Below, one piece after another: positions 34,721-43,711 of a stretch of 64,000 nt of DNA. This stretch comes from an uncultured Psychrobacter sp. (GTDB lineage: Bacteria > Pseudomonadota > Gammaproteobacteria > Pseudomonadales > Moraxellaceae), in assembly GCF_947488565.1 (NCBI RefSeq), contig NZ_CANKZC010000001.1:496001-560000 (forward strand). The letters run 5' to 3'. Positions within the stretch are counted from its first letter, which is position 1; every line of letters begins with the position of its first letter. The notes under the pieces were generated by a model. It did no database searches. It saw only the letters and a program-made list of their open reading frames with translations, and was not told the origin of the DNA. The translations under genes were made by a program, and so were the position numbers.

Positions 34721-36832
34721 TTAGATTAAATGCGCTTTTAACTCCAACACTTTATCTCTTGTTTTCGCTGCATCCTCAAACTTCAAATCACGCGAAAACT
34801 GCTTCATAAGCTTCTCAAGACGATTGATTTCTTTAGCCAGCAGATCAGGACTGCGCAAGATACTGATATCAACATCAGGCAGATGACTCTTAATTGGAAT
34901 CACTTGATTGTCATTGGCATCCAAGCTTTCGCCCGTGTCAATCTTGTCCGTGATACTACGGCGCGCGCCTTTTGGTGTGATGTTGTGCTCAAGGTTAAAA
35001 GCAATTTGCTTGTCACGGCGACGATCCGTTTCATCTATCGCCGCTTGCATACTTGGCGTAATACGATCGGCATACAGAATGGCTTTACCATTTAAGTGAC
35101 GCGCAGCGCGGCCAATAGTCTGAATAAGGGAGCGCTCTGAGCGCAAAAAGCCTTCTTTATCGGCGTCAAATATCGCCACCAACGACACCTCTGGCATATC
35201 CAAACCTTCACGTAATAAGTTAATACCGACCAACACATCGTGTACGCCAGTACGCAGCTCGTGAATAATTTGCATCCGCTCAACCGTATCAATGTCTGAA
35301 TGCAGATAGGCAACTTTGACATCATACTCTTTAAGGTAGCTGGTCAGATCTTCTGACATACGCTTGGTCAACGTCGTAATCAGTACGCGTTCATCTTTTT
35401 CACGGCGCTTGATAATCTCCGATAGCACATCATCGACTTGCGTGAGTACAGGACGAATCTCAATCTCTGGGTCAATCAGACCAGTCGGACGCACTACTTG
35501 CTCGACCACTTGCTCGCTGTGCTCAAGCTCATATAATGCAGGCGTCGCACTCACGTAAATGGTTTTGGGCTTAATACGTTCCCATTCTTCAAACTTCATC
35601 GGACGATTATTCATCGCGCTTGGCAGACGAAAACCATAATTGACCAAGTTTTCTTTACGCGATCTATCGCCTTTATACATTGCCCCAATCTGGGATACCG
35701 TCACATGTGACTCGTCAAGGAATAATAACGCATCCTCTGGAATATAATCAAACAAAGTCGGCGGGGCCTCTCCTGATGGACGACCGGAGAGGTGCTGCGA
35801 GTAGTTTTCGATACCATTACAGTAGCCAAGCTGCTGAATCATCTCAAGATCATACTGGGTGCGCTCTTTGAGACGCTGAGCTTCAATCAACTTGTTATTA
35901 TCGCGAAAATACTCAAGACGCGGCTCAAGCTCCTCGCGAATGGTATGACTGGCTGCTTCTAATTTATTACGCGGGGTTACGTAATGAGATTTTGGATAAA
36001 TAGTGATACGCGGTACGCTACGTACGGTTTTACCTGTCAAGGGATCAAACCATGTGATTTTTTCGACTTCATTGTCAAATAGATGCACACGTACAGCCAG
36101 CTGCTCAGATTCAGCAGGATAAATATCTAATAGCTCACCGCGCAATCGATAAGTACCACGCCCAAAGTCCAATTCATTGCGTGTATATTGCATCTCGACC
36201 AGACGTTTAATGGTTGCAGTACGGTCTATCTTGTCTCCGACCACCACATGTAACAGCATCTTTAGATAGCTTTCTGGATCGCCCAAACCGTAAATACAAG
36301 ATACTGAAGCCACAATAATCGCATCACGGCGCTCAAGTAGCGCACGTGTCGCTGATAGACGCATCTGATCAATATGATCATTAATGGCGCTGTCTTTTTC
36401 GATAAAGGTATCGCTCGCTGCAACGTAAGCTTCAGGCTGATAATAGTCGTAGTAGCTGACAAAGTACTCAACCGCGTTATTAGGGAAAAACGCTTTAAAC
36501 TCACCGTATAGCTGAGCAGCCAAGGTTTTGTTGTGTGCCATGATAATGGTTGGACGTTGGCATTCGGAGATGACCTTAGCCATGGTATAAGTCTTACCAG
36601 AACCGGTCACCCCAAGTAGCAACTGCTCATCCATACCCTTATCGATACCCTTGACCAGTTTTTCAATCGCTTGCGGCTGATCACCCGCCGGCTCAAAATC
36701 GGTGACCATCTCAAAGGCGCGACTTGATATTTGCGTCCCAGACGCATTGACACCAACGATTTCAGCTTCGCCTTGAAGCTGAGTGGCCAATTGGTTTAAC
36801 TGACGCGACGAGCGCGGTTCAGGCATTCGCAT
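34721..36832 (-). CDS. uvrB: excinuclease ABC subunit B
   Basis: UvrB is the damage-verifying helicase of nucleotide excision repair. The family start region [15 protein letters not shown] is followed by Walker A GVTGSGKT (residues 74-81), [15 protein letters not shown] with the damage-contacting beta-hairpin region, the DEAD-like DESH, and helicase motif [21 protein letters not shown]. The C-terminal ~35 residues form the UvrC-binding coiled coil ([24 protein letters not shown] segment). Length 703 with a ~40-residue N-terminal extension compared with E. coli. Single gene. Confidence 0.97.
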   Translation of the reverse strand: MRMPEPRSSRQLNQLATQLQGEAEIVGVNASGTQISSRAFEMVTDFEPAGDQPQAIEKLVKGIDKGMDEQLLLGVTGSGKTYTMAKVISECQRPTIIMAHNKTLAAQLYGEFKAFFPNNAVEYFVSYYDYYQPEAYVAASDTFIEKDSAINDHIDQMRLSATRALLERRDAIIVASVSCIYGLGDPESYLKMLLHVVVGDKIDRTATIKRLVEMQYTRNELDFGRGTYRLRGELLDIYPAESEQLAVRVHLFDNEVEKITWFDPLTGKTVRSVPRITIYPKSHYVTPRNKLEAASHTIREELEPRLEYFRDNNKLIEAQRLKERTQYDLEMIQQLGYCNGIENYSQHLSGRPSGEAPPTLFDYIPEDALLFLDESHVTVSQIGAMYKGDRSRKENLVNYGFRLPSAMNNRPMKFEEWERIKPKTIYVSATPALYELEHSEQVVEQVVRPTGLIDPEIEIRPVLTQVDDVLSEIIKRREKDERVLITTLTKRMSEDLTSYLKEYDVKVAYLHSDIDTVERMQIIHELRTGVHDVLVGINLLREGLDMPEVSLVAIFDADKEGFLRSERSLIQTIGRAARHLNGKAILYADRITPSMQAAIDETDRRRDKQIAFNLEHNITPKGARRSITDKIDTGESLDANDNQVIPIKSHLPDVDISILRSPDLLAKEINRLEKLMKQFSRDLKFEDAAKTRDKVLELKAHLI

Positions 36833-37387
36833 AATGGCTTTCTTCCTCGTTAAGTTTAAAATAATATGGGGGTTAAACTGCTCTTTTTAAAGGATAATAG
36901 CAAGTTTTATCCTTAGTTATAGATAGCAGGTGTACTAACATTATGACTGAGCAAACTGTTAAAAATGGGCCTTCAAGTATCAACTCTCGACAGACTCATA
37001 TTCGTTAATAATAGATAGAGAAATTCTTAGCTGATAATGCTAGTCACAGTACCTTTAATTACGACCAATAACCACGACCAAATTTACAAAGCTTTTCACG
37101 ATTAACAAAGTCATTACACGACCACTTAATAAAGCATAACGCTTGAGGGTTCAATCATTCATGTAAACTGCTATCATCGTTTATGAATTGACTGGTAACA
37201 TCCAAGCGAAGCGTTAGTCATTATCTTATTAATAGATTGTCACAAATCAATCGTCACAATCTTAGAATTGTTTTTAGATAAAACACAAAGGCTAACGTGA
37301 GACAGCTGTTTAAGAAAATATTAATAAAGAACAATTCATCTTAAAATTTTAAACTCAGCAAAATAAATTTAAATAATGGAGTAAAAT
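36833..37387. other. uvrB-dps divergent intergenic region
   Basis: About 555 AT-rich bases without a supportable gene. A palindrome (AAAGGATAA at 36889-36897 and TTATCCTT at 36907-36914) lies about 60 bases before uvrB. No classical LexA box (CTGT..ACAG) was noticed. Confidence 0.45.
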
Positions 37388-37870
37388 ATGAGAGAACGTT
37401 ACGCAAGCGGTATTACTGATGATACAGCGGAAAAAATGGTAGATTTGCTAAACTCTAATTTAGCCAATTTGATTGATCTGAGCATGGATAGCAAACAGTG
37501 CCATTGGAATCTACAAGGTACTGGCTTTATCGGTGTGCATCAATTGTTAGATGACACCTACGAGCGTTTAACAGAAGCATATGACACTGTAGCCGAACGT
37601 ATTGTTATTTTGGGTGGTAAAGCAAATGGTATCTCAAAACGTGTCGTTGAAGACTCTGTACTAGAGACTTACCCTACTGACATCACTGAAGTTGATCAGC
37701 ATGTTCGTGAGTTGACCAATCGTTATAAGAAGATTGCAGAAGAGCTGCGCAAAGCCATTGATACTGCTGGAGAAGCTGGTGACGAAGATACAGCGGATTT
37801 ATTTACTGAAGTCAGCCGTATTATTGATAAAGATGCTTGGTTCATCGGCGCTAACGCACCAAAAAAATAA
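37388..37870 (+). CDS. Dps family DNA-protection/ferritin-like protein
   Basis: A 160-residue four-helix ferritin-like protein. The ferroxidase residues at the dimer interface are visible: H39 in KQCHWNLQG, H51 and D55 in HQLLDDTYERL, with E59 following. Dps proteins oxidise and store iron and protect DNA in stress. The N-terminus is short, without the lysine tail used for DNA binding in E. coli, so DNA binding is uncertain. ATGGAG lies 8 bases before the ATG and a terminator follows. Confidence 0.92.
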   Translation: MRERYASGITDDTAEKMVDLLNSNLANLIDLSMDSKQCHWNLQGTGFIGVHQLLDDTYERLTEAYDTVAERIVILGGKANGISKRVVEDSVLETYPTDITEVDQHVRELTNRYKKIAEELRKAIDTAGEAGDEDTADLFTEVSRIIDKDAWFIGANAPKK

Positions 37871-37900
37871 TATTTGTTCTATAAATATTAAGCTAAAGCC

Positions 37901-37933
37901 AAAAGAGTCACTTTAAATAAGTGGCTCTTTTTT
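37901..37933 (+). terminator. dps terminator
   Basis: AAAAGAGTCACTT, TAAAT loop, AAGTGGCTCTTTTTT. Confidence 0.85.
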
Positions 37934-38028
37934 ATATCTATCTAATAAGCGTTAGAGATTCACCAATTTGTCATTTGTTGTGAGGTATTAGGAAGCGTTA
38001 TCACTCGTTGTGAAAGTTATCAGAAATA

Positions 38029-39099
38029 TCAAACAGCCTCACTATTCTCTAAACTCAAAACCTCAGCGTCAGGTACTGATAAGGTTAAAATAGCCTCTTG
38101 AAACAATGGATTGGCTCGGAATTGATTTTCGATGGTTTCAAACTTGCGAGCGAGGTGTTCTTCGCGTTGATTGCCTGCAATATCTACTGCTGCCACCATA
38201 AATATTTTTTTGGGACCGACCCATTCCAAATGTAAATACGACACGCTATCGACATCTAGATGTTCAAGTAGTTTGCCTAGCACATAACGATGCATTTCAT
38301 CAGAGACTTTATGGCCTACTAAAAAGTCACGGTTACGACTGATTAAAAATATGGCGACTGCGCCCAAAAGCAAACCAACAACGATAGAGCCAAGCGCATC
38401 CCAAAATGGCTGACCAGTATAGGCATGCATACCCATCGCAGCAGCAGCGATAACCAAACCGATCACAGCTGCCAAGTCTTCAAAAAACACGCCGCGTAGC
38501 GTTGGGTTCGACGTATCAACGACATAACCAATCGCACTGACATCAATCGCTTCACCATATTTTTTGCTTTGTAGATAAGCCTGTACTAACGAAAACCCTT
38601 CAAGTACAAAAGCGATCGCCAAGATAATAAAACCAATGGTATAGTTGGTCTCACTCTCCGCTGCATTCCACTCAGTGATACCTGTATAAATAGACACAAT
38701 AGAGCCTGCCATAAAGACACCAAAAGCGGCAATCATTGACCAAACATACGACTCTTTACCATAACCTAAAGGATGACTTCTATCAGCAGGTTTCACTGCT
38801 TTTTTTTCAGCGACAATCAATAGTGTCCCATTGCCCGCATCTGCCCAAGAATGCGCTGACTCCGCTATCATCGATGCAGAACCAGTCATAAATGCGGCCA
38901 CCGTTTTCGCAATAGCGATAATAAGATTTGCCCCCACTGCGATCAATACTGTTGTCAGCGAACTTGAAGACTTATGCTCGGATGCAGAAGTATTATCATC
39001 AGACTTCCTAATACCGCTACCGCGCGTGCGAGTACTTGTTGTGTTGGAATCATCAATAGGCTGGGATTTCAGGTCGGTATTAGGCGGCTCTAAATTCAT
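38029..39099 (-). CDS. cation diffusion facilitator family transporter
   Basis: A 356-residue CDF protein. A polar ~50-residue N-terminal tail rich in Ser/Thr precedes six helices. The first metal-site region is ESAHSWADAGNGTLL and the short conserved RSHPLGYGKESYVWSM follows helix 2. The C-terminal cytoplasmic domain ends with VSYLHLEWVGPKKIFMVAAVD-type beta strands. CDF proteins export Zn, Fe, Mn or Co in exchange for protons. The member type (closest in pattern to the Fe/Zn YdfM-like group with HPLGYG) cannot fix the metal. Single gene. Confidence 0.88.
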   Translation of the reverse strand: MNLEPPNTDLKSQPIDDSNTTSTRTRGSGIRKSDDNTSASEHKSSSSLTTVLIAVGANLIIAIAKTVAAFMTGSASMIAESAHSWADAGNGTLLIVAEKKAVKPADRSHPLGYGKESYVWSMIAAFGVFMAGSIVSIYTGITEWNAAESETNYTIGFIILAIAFVLEGFSLVQAYLQSKKYGEAIDVSAIGYVVDTSNPTLRGVFFEDLAAVIGLVIAAAAMGMHAYTGQPFWDALGSIVVGLLLGAVAIFLISRNRDFLVGHKVSDEMHRYVLGKLLEHLDVDSVSYLHLEWVGPKKIFMVAAVDIAGNQREEHLARKFETIENQFRANPLFQEAILTLSVPDAEVLSLENSEAV

Positions 39100-39254
39100 A
39101 CTAAACTCAATAAAACGTTATGTAATAATGCATGGGCGCTTTATAAAAGCCATGCTACTCATAATAAATAGTGACCTAGCTTAAGATAAGGCCTTAAAAA
39201 TATCAGTAGCTTTTTAGTGAGTCATGTCAAAGGGCATTGAGCTGAGGTATAGGC

Positions 39255-39809
39255 TTATTTAGGCTTACTGTTAGTCGTATTTTCTGGACTTTCAATCATG
39301 TTGTTAATATCGCAACTAGGACGTTGTGAGCTATCCATCCGCAAATTTTTACGCGCCAAACCTGCATCAAAGCGACACTGCTGCATAGGGTTTTTGATGT
39401 CAAGCGGTGGAACTGGATTGGGTTTGCCATTGTCATCGATAGCAACCATTGTGAAATAACAGCTATTGGTATGCCGAATAGTACGTGCGCGCACGTCCTC
39501 TGCCTCGACACGAATGCCTATCTCCATTGAGGTGGTACCCACATAGTTAACGCTTGCAGCAAAAGTGACCAGCTCACCCACATAAATGGGCTCACGGAAC
39601 ATCACTTGATCAACAGAGAGTGTCACTACATAACTACCGCTATAACGGCTGGCGCAAGCATAAGCAACCTGATCAAGCATTTTTAGCAGGTCGCCACCAT
39701 GCACATTACCAATGAAGTTGGCCATATCAGGTGTCATCAGTACTGACATGTACAGCTCATGATTTAGAGGCGCTTTTTTGGCTGTTGACGAAGTGTTTAG
39801 TTGTGGCAT
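39255..39809 (-). CDS. acyl-CoA thioesterase, hotdog fold
   Basis: A 184-residue hotdog-fold thioesterase of the YciA/acyl-CoA hydrolase type: MTPDMANFIGNVHGGDLLKM carries the catalytic Asn-x-x-Gly-Gly/Asp region, followed by VTLSVDQVMFREPIYVGELV. The C-terminal ~40 residues are polar and unusual. It hydrolyses acyl-CoA to free acid and CoA. It lies 157 bases after DUF2177 at the end of the minus-strand lipid gene set; membership in the same transcription unit is possible but not shown. Confidence 0.9.
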   Translation of the reverse strand: MPQLNTSSTAKKAPLNHELYMSVLMTPDMANFIGNVHGGDLLKMLDQVAYACASRYSGSYVVTLSVDQVMFREPIYVGELVTFAASVNYVGTTSMEIGIRVEAEDVRARTIRHTNSCYFTMVAIDDNGKPNPVPPLDIKNPMQQCRFDAGLARKNLRMDSSQRPSCDINNMIESPENTTNSKPK

Positions 39810-39966
39810 AATCTTCCCGTTTCGCTATGAGCAGTTAAAAGTAGTATAGGTGATTTGCATTAGTGTAACGCAAACCACCTATTTTTTGACAGCTTTATGC
39901 TCATGTTCGATTAAGCATCATCAGTGGCTAGTCCATACTTTAAGCTACTTATTGTTACTAGGATAA

Positions 39967-40377
39967 TTAACTTAGCCAATGAAAGTGATAGGCCATCCAC
40001 GCCACGACCGCGCTGACAGAACCTGTTAGTAACCCACCCCATACGAAATCTACTAACGCCGTATCGAGCGTAAAACCTTTATATAATGCAAGGTTGGTGA
40101 AGTCGTAAGTGCCATAAGCCATCAATCCTATTAACCCGCCTAGTAAGAAAATATGGCCGATCGAGGCGCCAGCTTTGATTTGCGGATACAGAATCAATAG
40201 GCAAAGTACCAGCAGATAGAACATATAAAATACACCAGCTGCGATCATATTTGGCTCATCGGCAAGTAAGTGTCCGATGCGCTTTTCATAAAATGCGCCT
40301 TTCATAGTCTTAAGCCAAACTGTATCAATACCTAAGAATATGACAACGGCAGCAAGGTAGATAAATACATAACCCAT
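39967..40377 (-). CDS. DUF2177 family membrane protein
   Basis: A 136-residue protein with four predicted helices. It begins YVFIYLAAVVIFLGIDTVWL and contains GGLIGLMAYGTYDFTNLALY, the family hallmark, then VDFVWGGLLTGSVSA. DUF2177 genes commonly sit beside cfa-type methyltransferases and DUF1365 genes in proteobacteria, as here, 74 bases after the Cfa-like gene. Function unknown; a membrane-lipid role is inferred from context. Confidence 0.9.
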   Translation of the reverse strand: MGYVFIYLAAVVIFLGIDTVWLKTMKGAFYEKRIGHLLADEPNMIAAGVFYMFYLLVLCLLILYPQIKAGASIGHIFLLGGLIGLMAYGTYDFTNLALYKGFTLDTALVDFVWGGLLTGSVSAVVAWMAYHFHWLS

Positions 40378-40451
40378 GACAATCTCCTTTTATAATGGTG
40401 ATTAAGCACAAAACACGCTCGCAACTTTGCCTAGTATTACGCTAATTATAC

Positions 40452-41864
40452 TTAAGCCGATACCATCGCTGCTGGCGAGTCAGAAAAATGTAGTAAGTCA
40501 ATATTGTCCGGCTTAACTGCCGTTACCTGCACTACTCCAATCGTACGCTCCAAAAAGCCGCCTTCACAATAGCAGAAATAAAACTCCCACAAACGGATAA
40601 AGGCCTCATCATAACCAAGCGCTTTGATCTCTTCACGCTGTGCCATAAAAGCCGTACGCCAATCTCGCAAAGTATAAGCATAGTCAAAACCATAATCATG
40701 CAATTGCTTAATTACCATATCTGTCTGTTCAGTAAATTGTGTATTTAGCTCTTGATTGGATAGCAGACAGCCACCTGGGAAGATGTGAGTCTGAATAAAG
40801 TCGACTGACTTTAAATACTCTGTGTAGTTTTGATCATTAAAGGTAATGGCTTGAAGCACCATTAGCCCTGTCGGTTTAAGTAGGCCATTACATTTTGCAA
40901 AAAACGTCGGCAAATACTCGTGCCCAACTGCCTCGATCATCTCAATGCTGACCAACTTATCGTACTGTCCTGTCAGCTCACGATAGTCCAGTTTGAGTAA
41001 GGTGATTTTGTCCGATAATCCAGCCGCTTCTACTCGGCGCTTAGCTTCACTATATTGCGCATCAGAGATAGTCGTCGTGGTTACCTGACAACCATAATGA
41101 GTGGCTGCATAAATTGCAAAACCGCCCCAGCCTGTACCGATTTCAATGACATGATCATCAGCCGTCAATTGCAAACGCTGACATATCAAAGATAACTTAT
41201 GTTGCTGCGCATCGCTCAGTGTTACATCAGCCGTTTTGTATACCGCGGATGAATACATCATAGTTGGATCTAAAAAGCGCTCGTACATGGCATTACCCAA
41301 ATCGTAATGCGCTAAGATGTTAGATTTGGAGCCAGCTTGATCATTGCCGCGCAGTTGATGCTTGGTTTTTTCTAAAGTTTTACTTAGGCCTGCAAAGCGA
41401 TTTTCTAAGCTGTTCAGCACAGCTAAATTGCGTGCCGCCAGTCGTATGAGACCAGTCAGATCATCAGTATCCCACTCACCCTCAATATAGCTATCAGCAA
41501 GAGCGATAGAGCCACCAAATAACAGCCGACGATAGACATGACTGTCGCGAATCGTCAAAGTTACATCCAATGAGTGACGACCCACTGCTGAGCTACTTAT
41601 CGTGCTGGACTGTTTACTACCAAATTCGTTTGTCTTCGGTGCTCGCTCAGCAAAACCTTCTATCAAAGTGATGCTACCAAACTGAAGGTAGTTAAGCGCA
41701 CGAAATATTGCCTTTCTAGCCAAGTAGTCTACCCCGTTGTTAACTGGTTTTAAAGCAGCATTATGACGGATCGTTTGGCTCAAACGCGCAGTAATTTTAT
41801 CCAGCTTTGATGTGGGCGTGCGGTCGGTTGGGCGTACTGACATTACTCTCATATCCTTATTCAT
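40452..41864 (-). CDS. cfa: cyclopropane-fatty-acyl-phospholipid synthase family methyltransferase
   Basis: A 470-residue SAM-dependent methyltransferase with the N-terminal Cfa domain and the class I core. Marks are SNILAHYDLGNAMYERFLD with MMYSSAVY, the SAM motif VIEIGTGWGGFAIYAA (around residue 240), LDYRELTGQYDKLVSIEMIE and FIQTHIFPGGCLLS. True Cfa adds a methylene bridge across unsaturated acyl chains of membrane phospholipids; close relatives methylate the chain instead, as in furan fatty acid synthesis. Its neighbours (FAD oxidoreductase, DUF1365, DUF2177) match the operon type in which either activity occurs. Confidence 0.92.
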   Translation of the reverse strand: MNKDMRVMSVRPTDRTPTSKLDKITARLSQTIRHNAALKPVNNGVDYLARKAIFRALNYLQFGSITLIEGFAERAPKTNEFGSKQSSTISSSAVGRHSLDVTLTIRDSHVYRRLLFGGSIALADSYIEGEWDTDDLTGLIRLAARNLAVLNSLENRFAGLSKTLEKTKHQLRGNDQAGSKSNILAHYDLGNAMYERFLDPTMMYSSAVYKTADVTLSDAQQHKLSLICQRLQLTADDHVIEIGTGWGGFAIYAATHYGCQVTTTTISDAQYSEAKRRVEAAGLSDKITLLKLDYRELTGQYDKLVSIEMIEAVGHEYLPTFFAKCNGLLKPTGLMVLQAITFNDQNYTEYLKSVDFIQTHIFPGGCLLSNQELNTQFTEQTDMVIKQLHDYGFDYAYTLRDWRTAFMAQREEIKALGYDEAFIRLWEFYFCYCEGGFLERTIGVVQVTAVKPDNIDLLHFSDSPAAMVSA

Positions 41865-41994
41865 AATCGCTAGAATCCTATTACGATCATCATCCTACAT
41901 GATTGTCACAGCGTATTTGATATCCGAGCATCACTTCTATAGAAAATGTTAATAAAAGCTTAAATCACGAATATCAAACGCCTTCTGCTTTGTT

Positions 41995-42525
41995 CTAGCG
42001 AGTTTTCTGAGGAAGGACTTTTTCTATTCCTTTAAGTGCACAACTTTCGTCCTGTACGGCACCACCAGCCCCACCTGCAGCTATGGCACCGATAACATCA
42101 TCACCGAATTTTAATGGTACACCGCCACCGATAAGCAATAAATCATCCACCGTATTTAAATTGCTCGAGTCTGGATTGGCACGTGCATTGTTCGCTAATG
42201 TCCGCGAAGGGGTTTTGGTAGATAGCGCAGTAAATGCTTTGCGAATAGCTGCATCCGTATTGTGCGGACCTACGTTGTCATCACGTTGCAAGGCAATAAG
42301 ATTGCCAGCACGATCGACCACTGCTACGACAGCAGATTTGCCCTCTGCATGACAAGCTTGCATCGTGGCATCAATCAATTGATTGGCTAATGTCAAAGAT
42401 ACATTTGGCTGTTGTAATACAAGATTAGATGAGGCCTTGGCCGGAGCAGCTGAAACATTGGTTGCACAGCCTAGTACAGTGACAGCCAATAAAGCTTTAG
42501 CAAAACGATTGGATAACAGACGCAT
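41995..42525 (-). CDS. GlcG/HbpS family heme-binding protein, exported
   Basis: A 176-residue protein with a signal peptide (FAKALLAVTVLGCATNVSAA). The body is of the DUF336 family: VVAVVDRAGNLIALQRDDN, AIRKAFTALSTKTPS and LLLIGGGVPLKFGDDVIGAI, with the glycine-rich AAGGAGGAVQDE near the end. HbpS-type members bind heme and take part in redox sensing. It interrupts the run between DUF1365 and the Cfa-like gene with larger gaps on each side (194 and 130 bases), so it probably has its own promoter. Confidence 0.88.
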   Translation of the reverse strand: MRLLSNRFAKALLAVTVLGCATNVSAAPAKASSNLVLQQPNVSLTLANQLIDATMQACHAEGKSAVVAVVDRAGNLIALQRDDNVGPHNTDAAIRKAFTALSTKTPSRTLANNARANPDSSNLNTVDDLLLIGGGVPLKFGDDVIGAIAAGGAGGAVQDESCALKGIEKVLPQKTR

Positions 42526-42719
42526 ACATAAGTCCTTAAAAAATATATGTAGATGGATTTTAATAAAATAGAGCCAGAATAATAACGTATAATTATTTAA
42601 TTTAATTCATTAAAAATGTAATTTTTGTTAGTGTAGCTAACAAGTAAAAAGTGTCGTTGATGAGTAAAGATATTGTCTTATTAATGTCTAAATTTAACGC
42701 TACAACTACATAATTTCGT

Positions 42720-43679
42720 CTACTTATAGTCCTGTTGCTGCTGACTATCGGCAAGCTTTTCATCATAATTGACATAAGGGACTTTTTTGATAGCGTAGAG
42801 TTTAAAAGCATGCCAATAAATACGAGTGAGCGACGTAAAATTCATGAAAGGATTTTGTCGCAGACTGTCTCGAATCGTCTGTTTAGTCATCGGTATACCA
42901 GACATCTTTACACCTGTCTTTAGCACATCGCCACGTGCGTCACTTATATTGATCGCGATGCGAACTTGCAAACAGTTATCTGCCTGTTTTTTTATTTTTA
43001 CCTGCCAGCAATACTGCTGATCTATCGGATTAAATGGTGATACGTGAAAGTTTTTGTCGTGACAAAACTCAGTATCAGTGCCCTCTAATAACACTCCATA
43101 ATAGTGACGTTTGTCCCATGGCGTATTGGAGACCTCGGCAAGCAAATGTGTAGGCGTCTGCGCCTTATCAAAGCCCAAGTAAAAATTGACCGGACTAAAA
43201 TATAGTCCAACATTGCGGCAAACTAACATGCCAATTATTTCACCTGCTGGAGCACTCCCTGTGTGTTCAATAAACGATGTTTTTAAGCGCTGTTCGAGAG
43301 CGTTAGCACTGACTAAGCCCGTTCTATCATCACTATCAACATCACTGTTTTCTACACTTGACGATAAATAATCCTCTGCACAAAACTGCTGCAATGCCTT
43401 ACGCTGCGCTGAAAACAGTGACAAACTTTCTATGCGGCTGCGTTTATTTGATATTGGTTTAACTGCTGATGATACACTTATTTCTGGCAGTACCTCTCCT
43501 GCTGCTAATGCAGTAATATTGACACCCCAATAACGATATGGATAAGCAAATTTATGCATGCTTGGTAATAACCGGCTGTGCCATGTGCTCCCATGAAATA
43601 ACTGATGCGGCAGTCTATCAGCGGTATGAGGCAACTGATGTGTTGACGTCGCATCAGACGGATAAGCTGAGATAATCAT
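42720..43679 (-). CDS. DUF1365 domain-containing protein
   Basis: A 319-residue protein. The family pattern is clear: LFHGSTWHSRLLPSMHKFAY near the start, then CRNVGLYFSPVNFYLGFD, LAEVSNTPWDKRHYYGV and DKNFHVSPFNPIDQQYCW, ending with FMNFTSLTRIYWHAFKLYAI. DUF1365 proteins occur next to FAD oxidoreductases and Cfa-like methyltransferases; their activity is not firmly established. The gene starts 32 bases after the FAD oxidoreductase stop, so the two are one unit. An acidic/serine-rich insertion lies at about residues 100-125. Confidence 0.9.
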   Translation of the reverse strand: MIISAYPSDATSTHQLPHTADRLPHQLFHGSTWHSRLLPSMHKFAYPYRYWGVNITALAAGEVLPEISVSSAVKPISNKRSRIESLSLFSAQRKALQQFCAEDYLSSSVENSDVDSDDRTGLVSANALEQRLKTSFIEHTGSAPAGEIIGMLVCRNVGLYFSPVNFYLGFDKAQTPTHLLAEVSNTPWDKRHYYGVLLEGTDTEFCHDKNFHVSPFNPIDQQYCWQVKIKKQADNCLQVRIAINISDARGDVLKTGVKMSGIPMTKQTIRDSLRQNPFMNFTSLTRIYWHAFKLYAIKKVPYVNYDEKLADSQQQQDYK

Positions 43680-43711
43680 AATGCACTCTTATGTGATAAT
43701 GCGTTGCACTG

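Noticed and set aside
42602..42811. Small minus-strand frame between DUF1365 and the GlcG-like gene
   Set aside because: It overlaps the 3' end of DUF1365 in another frame, is AT-driven and has no ribosome site.
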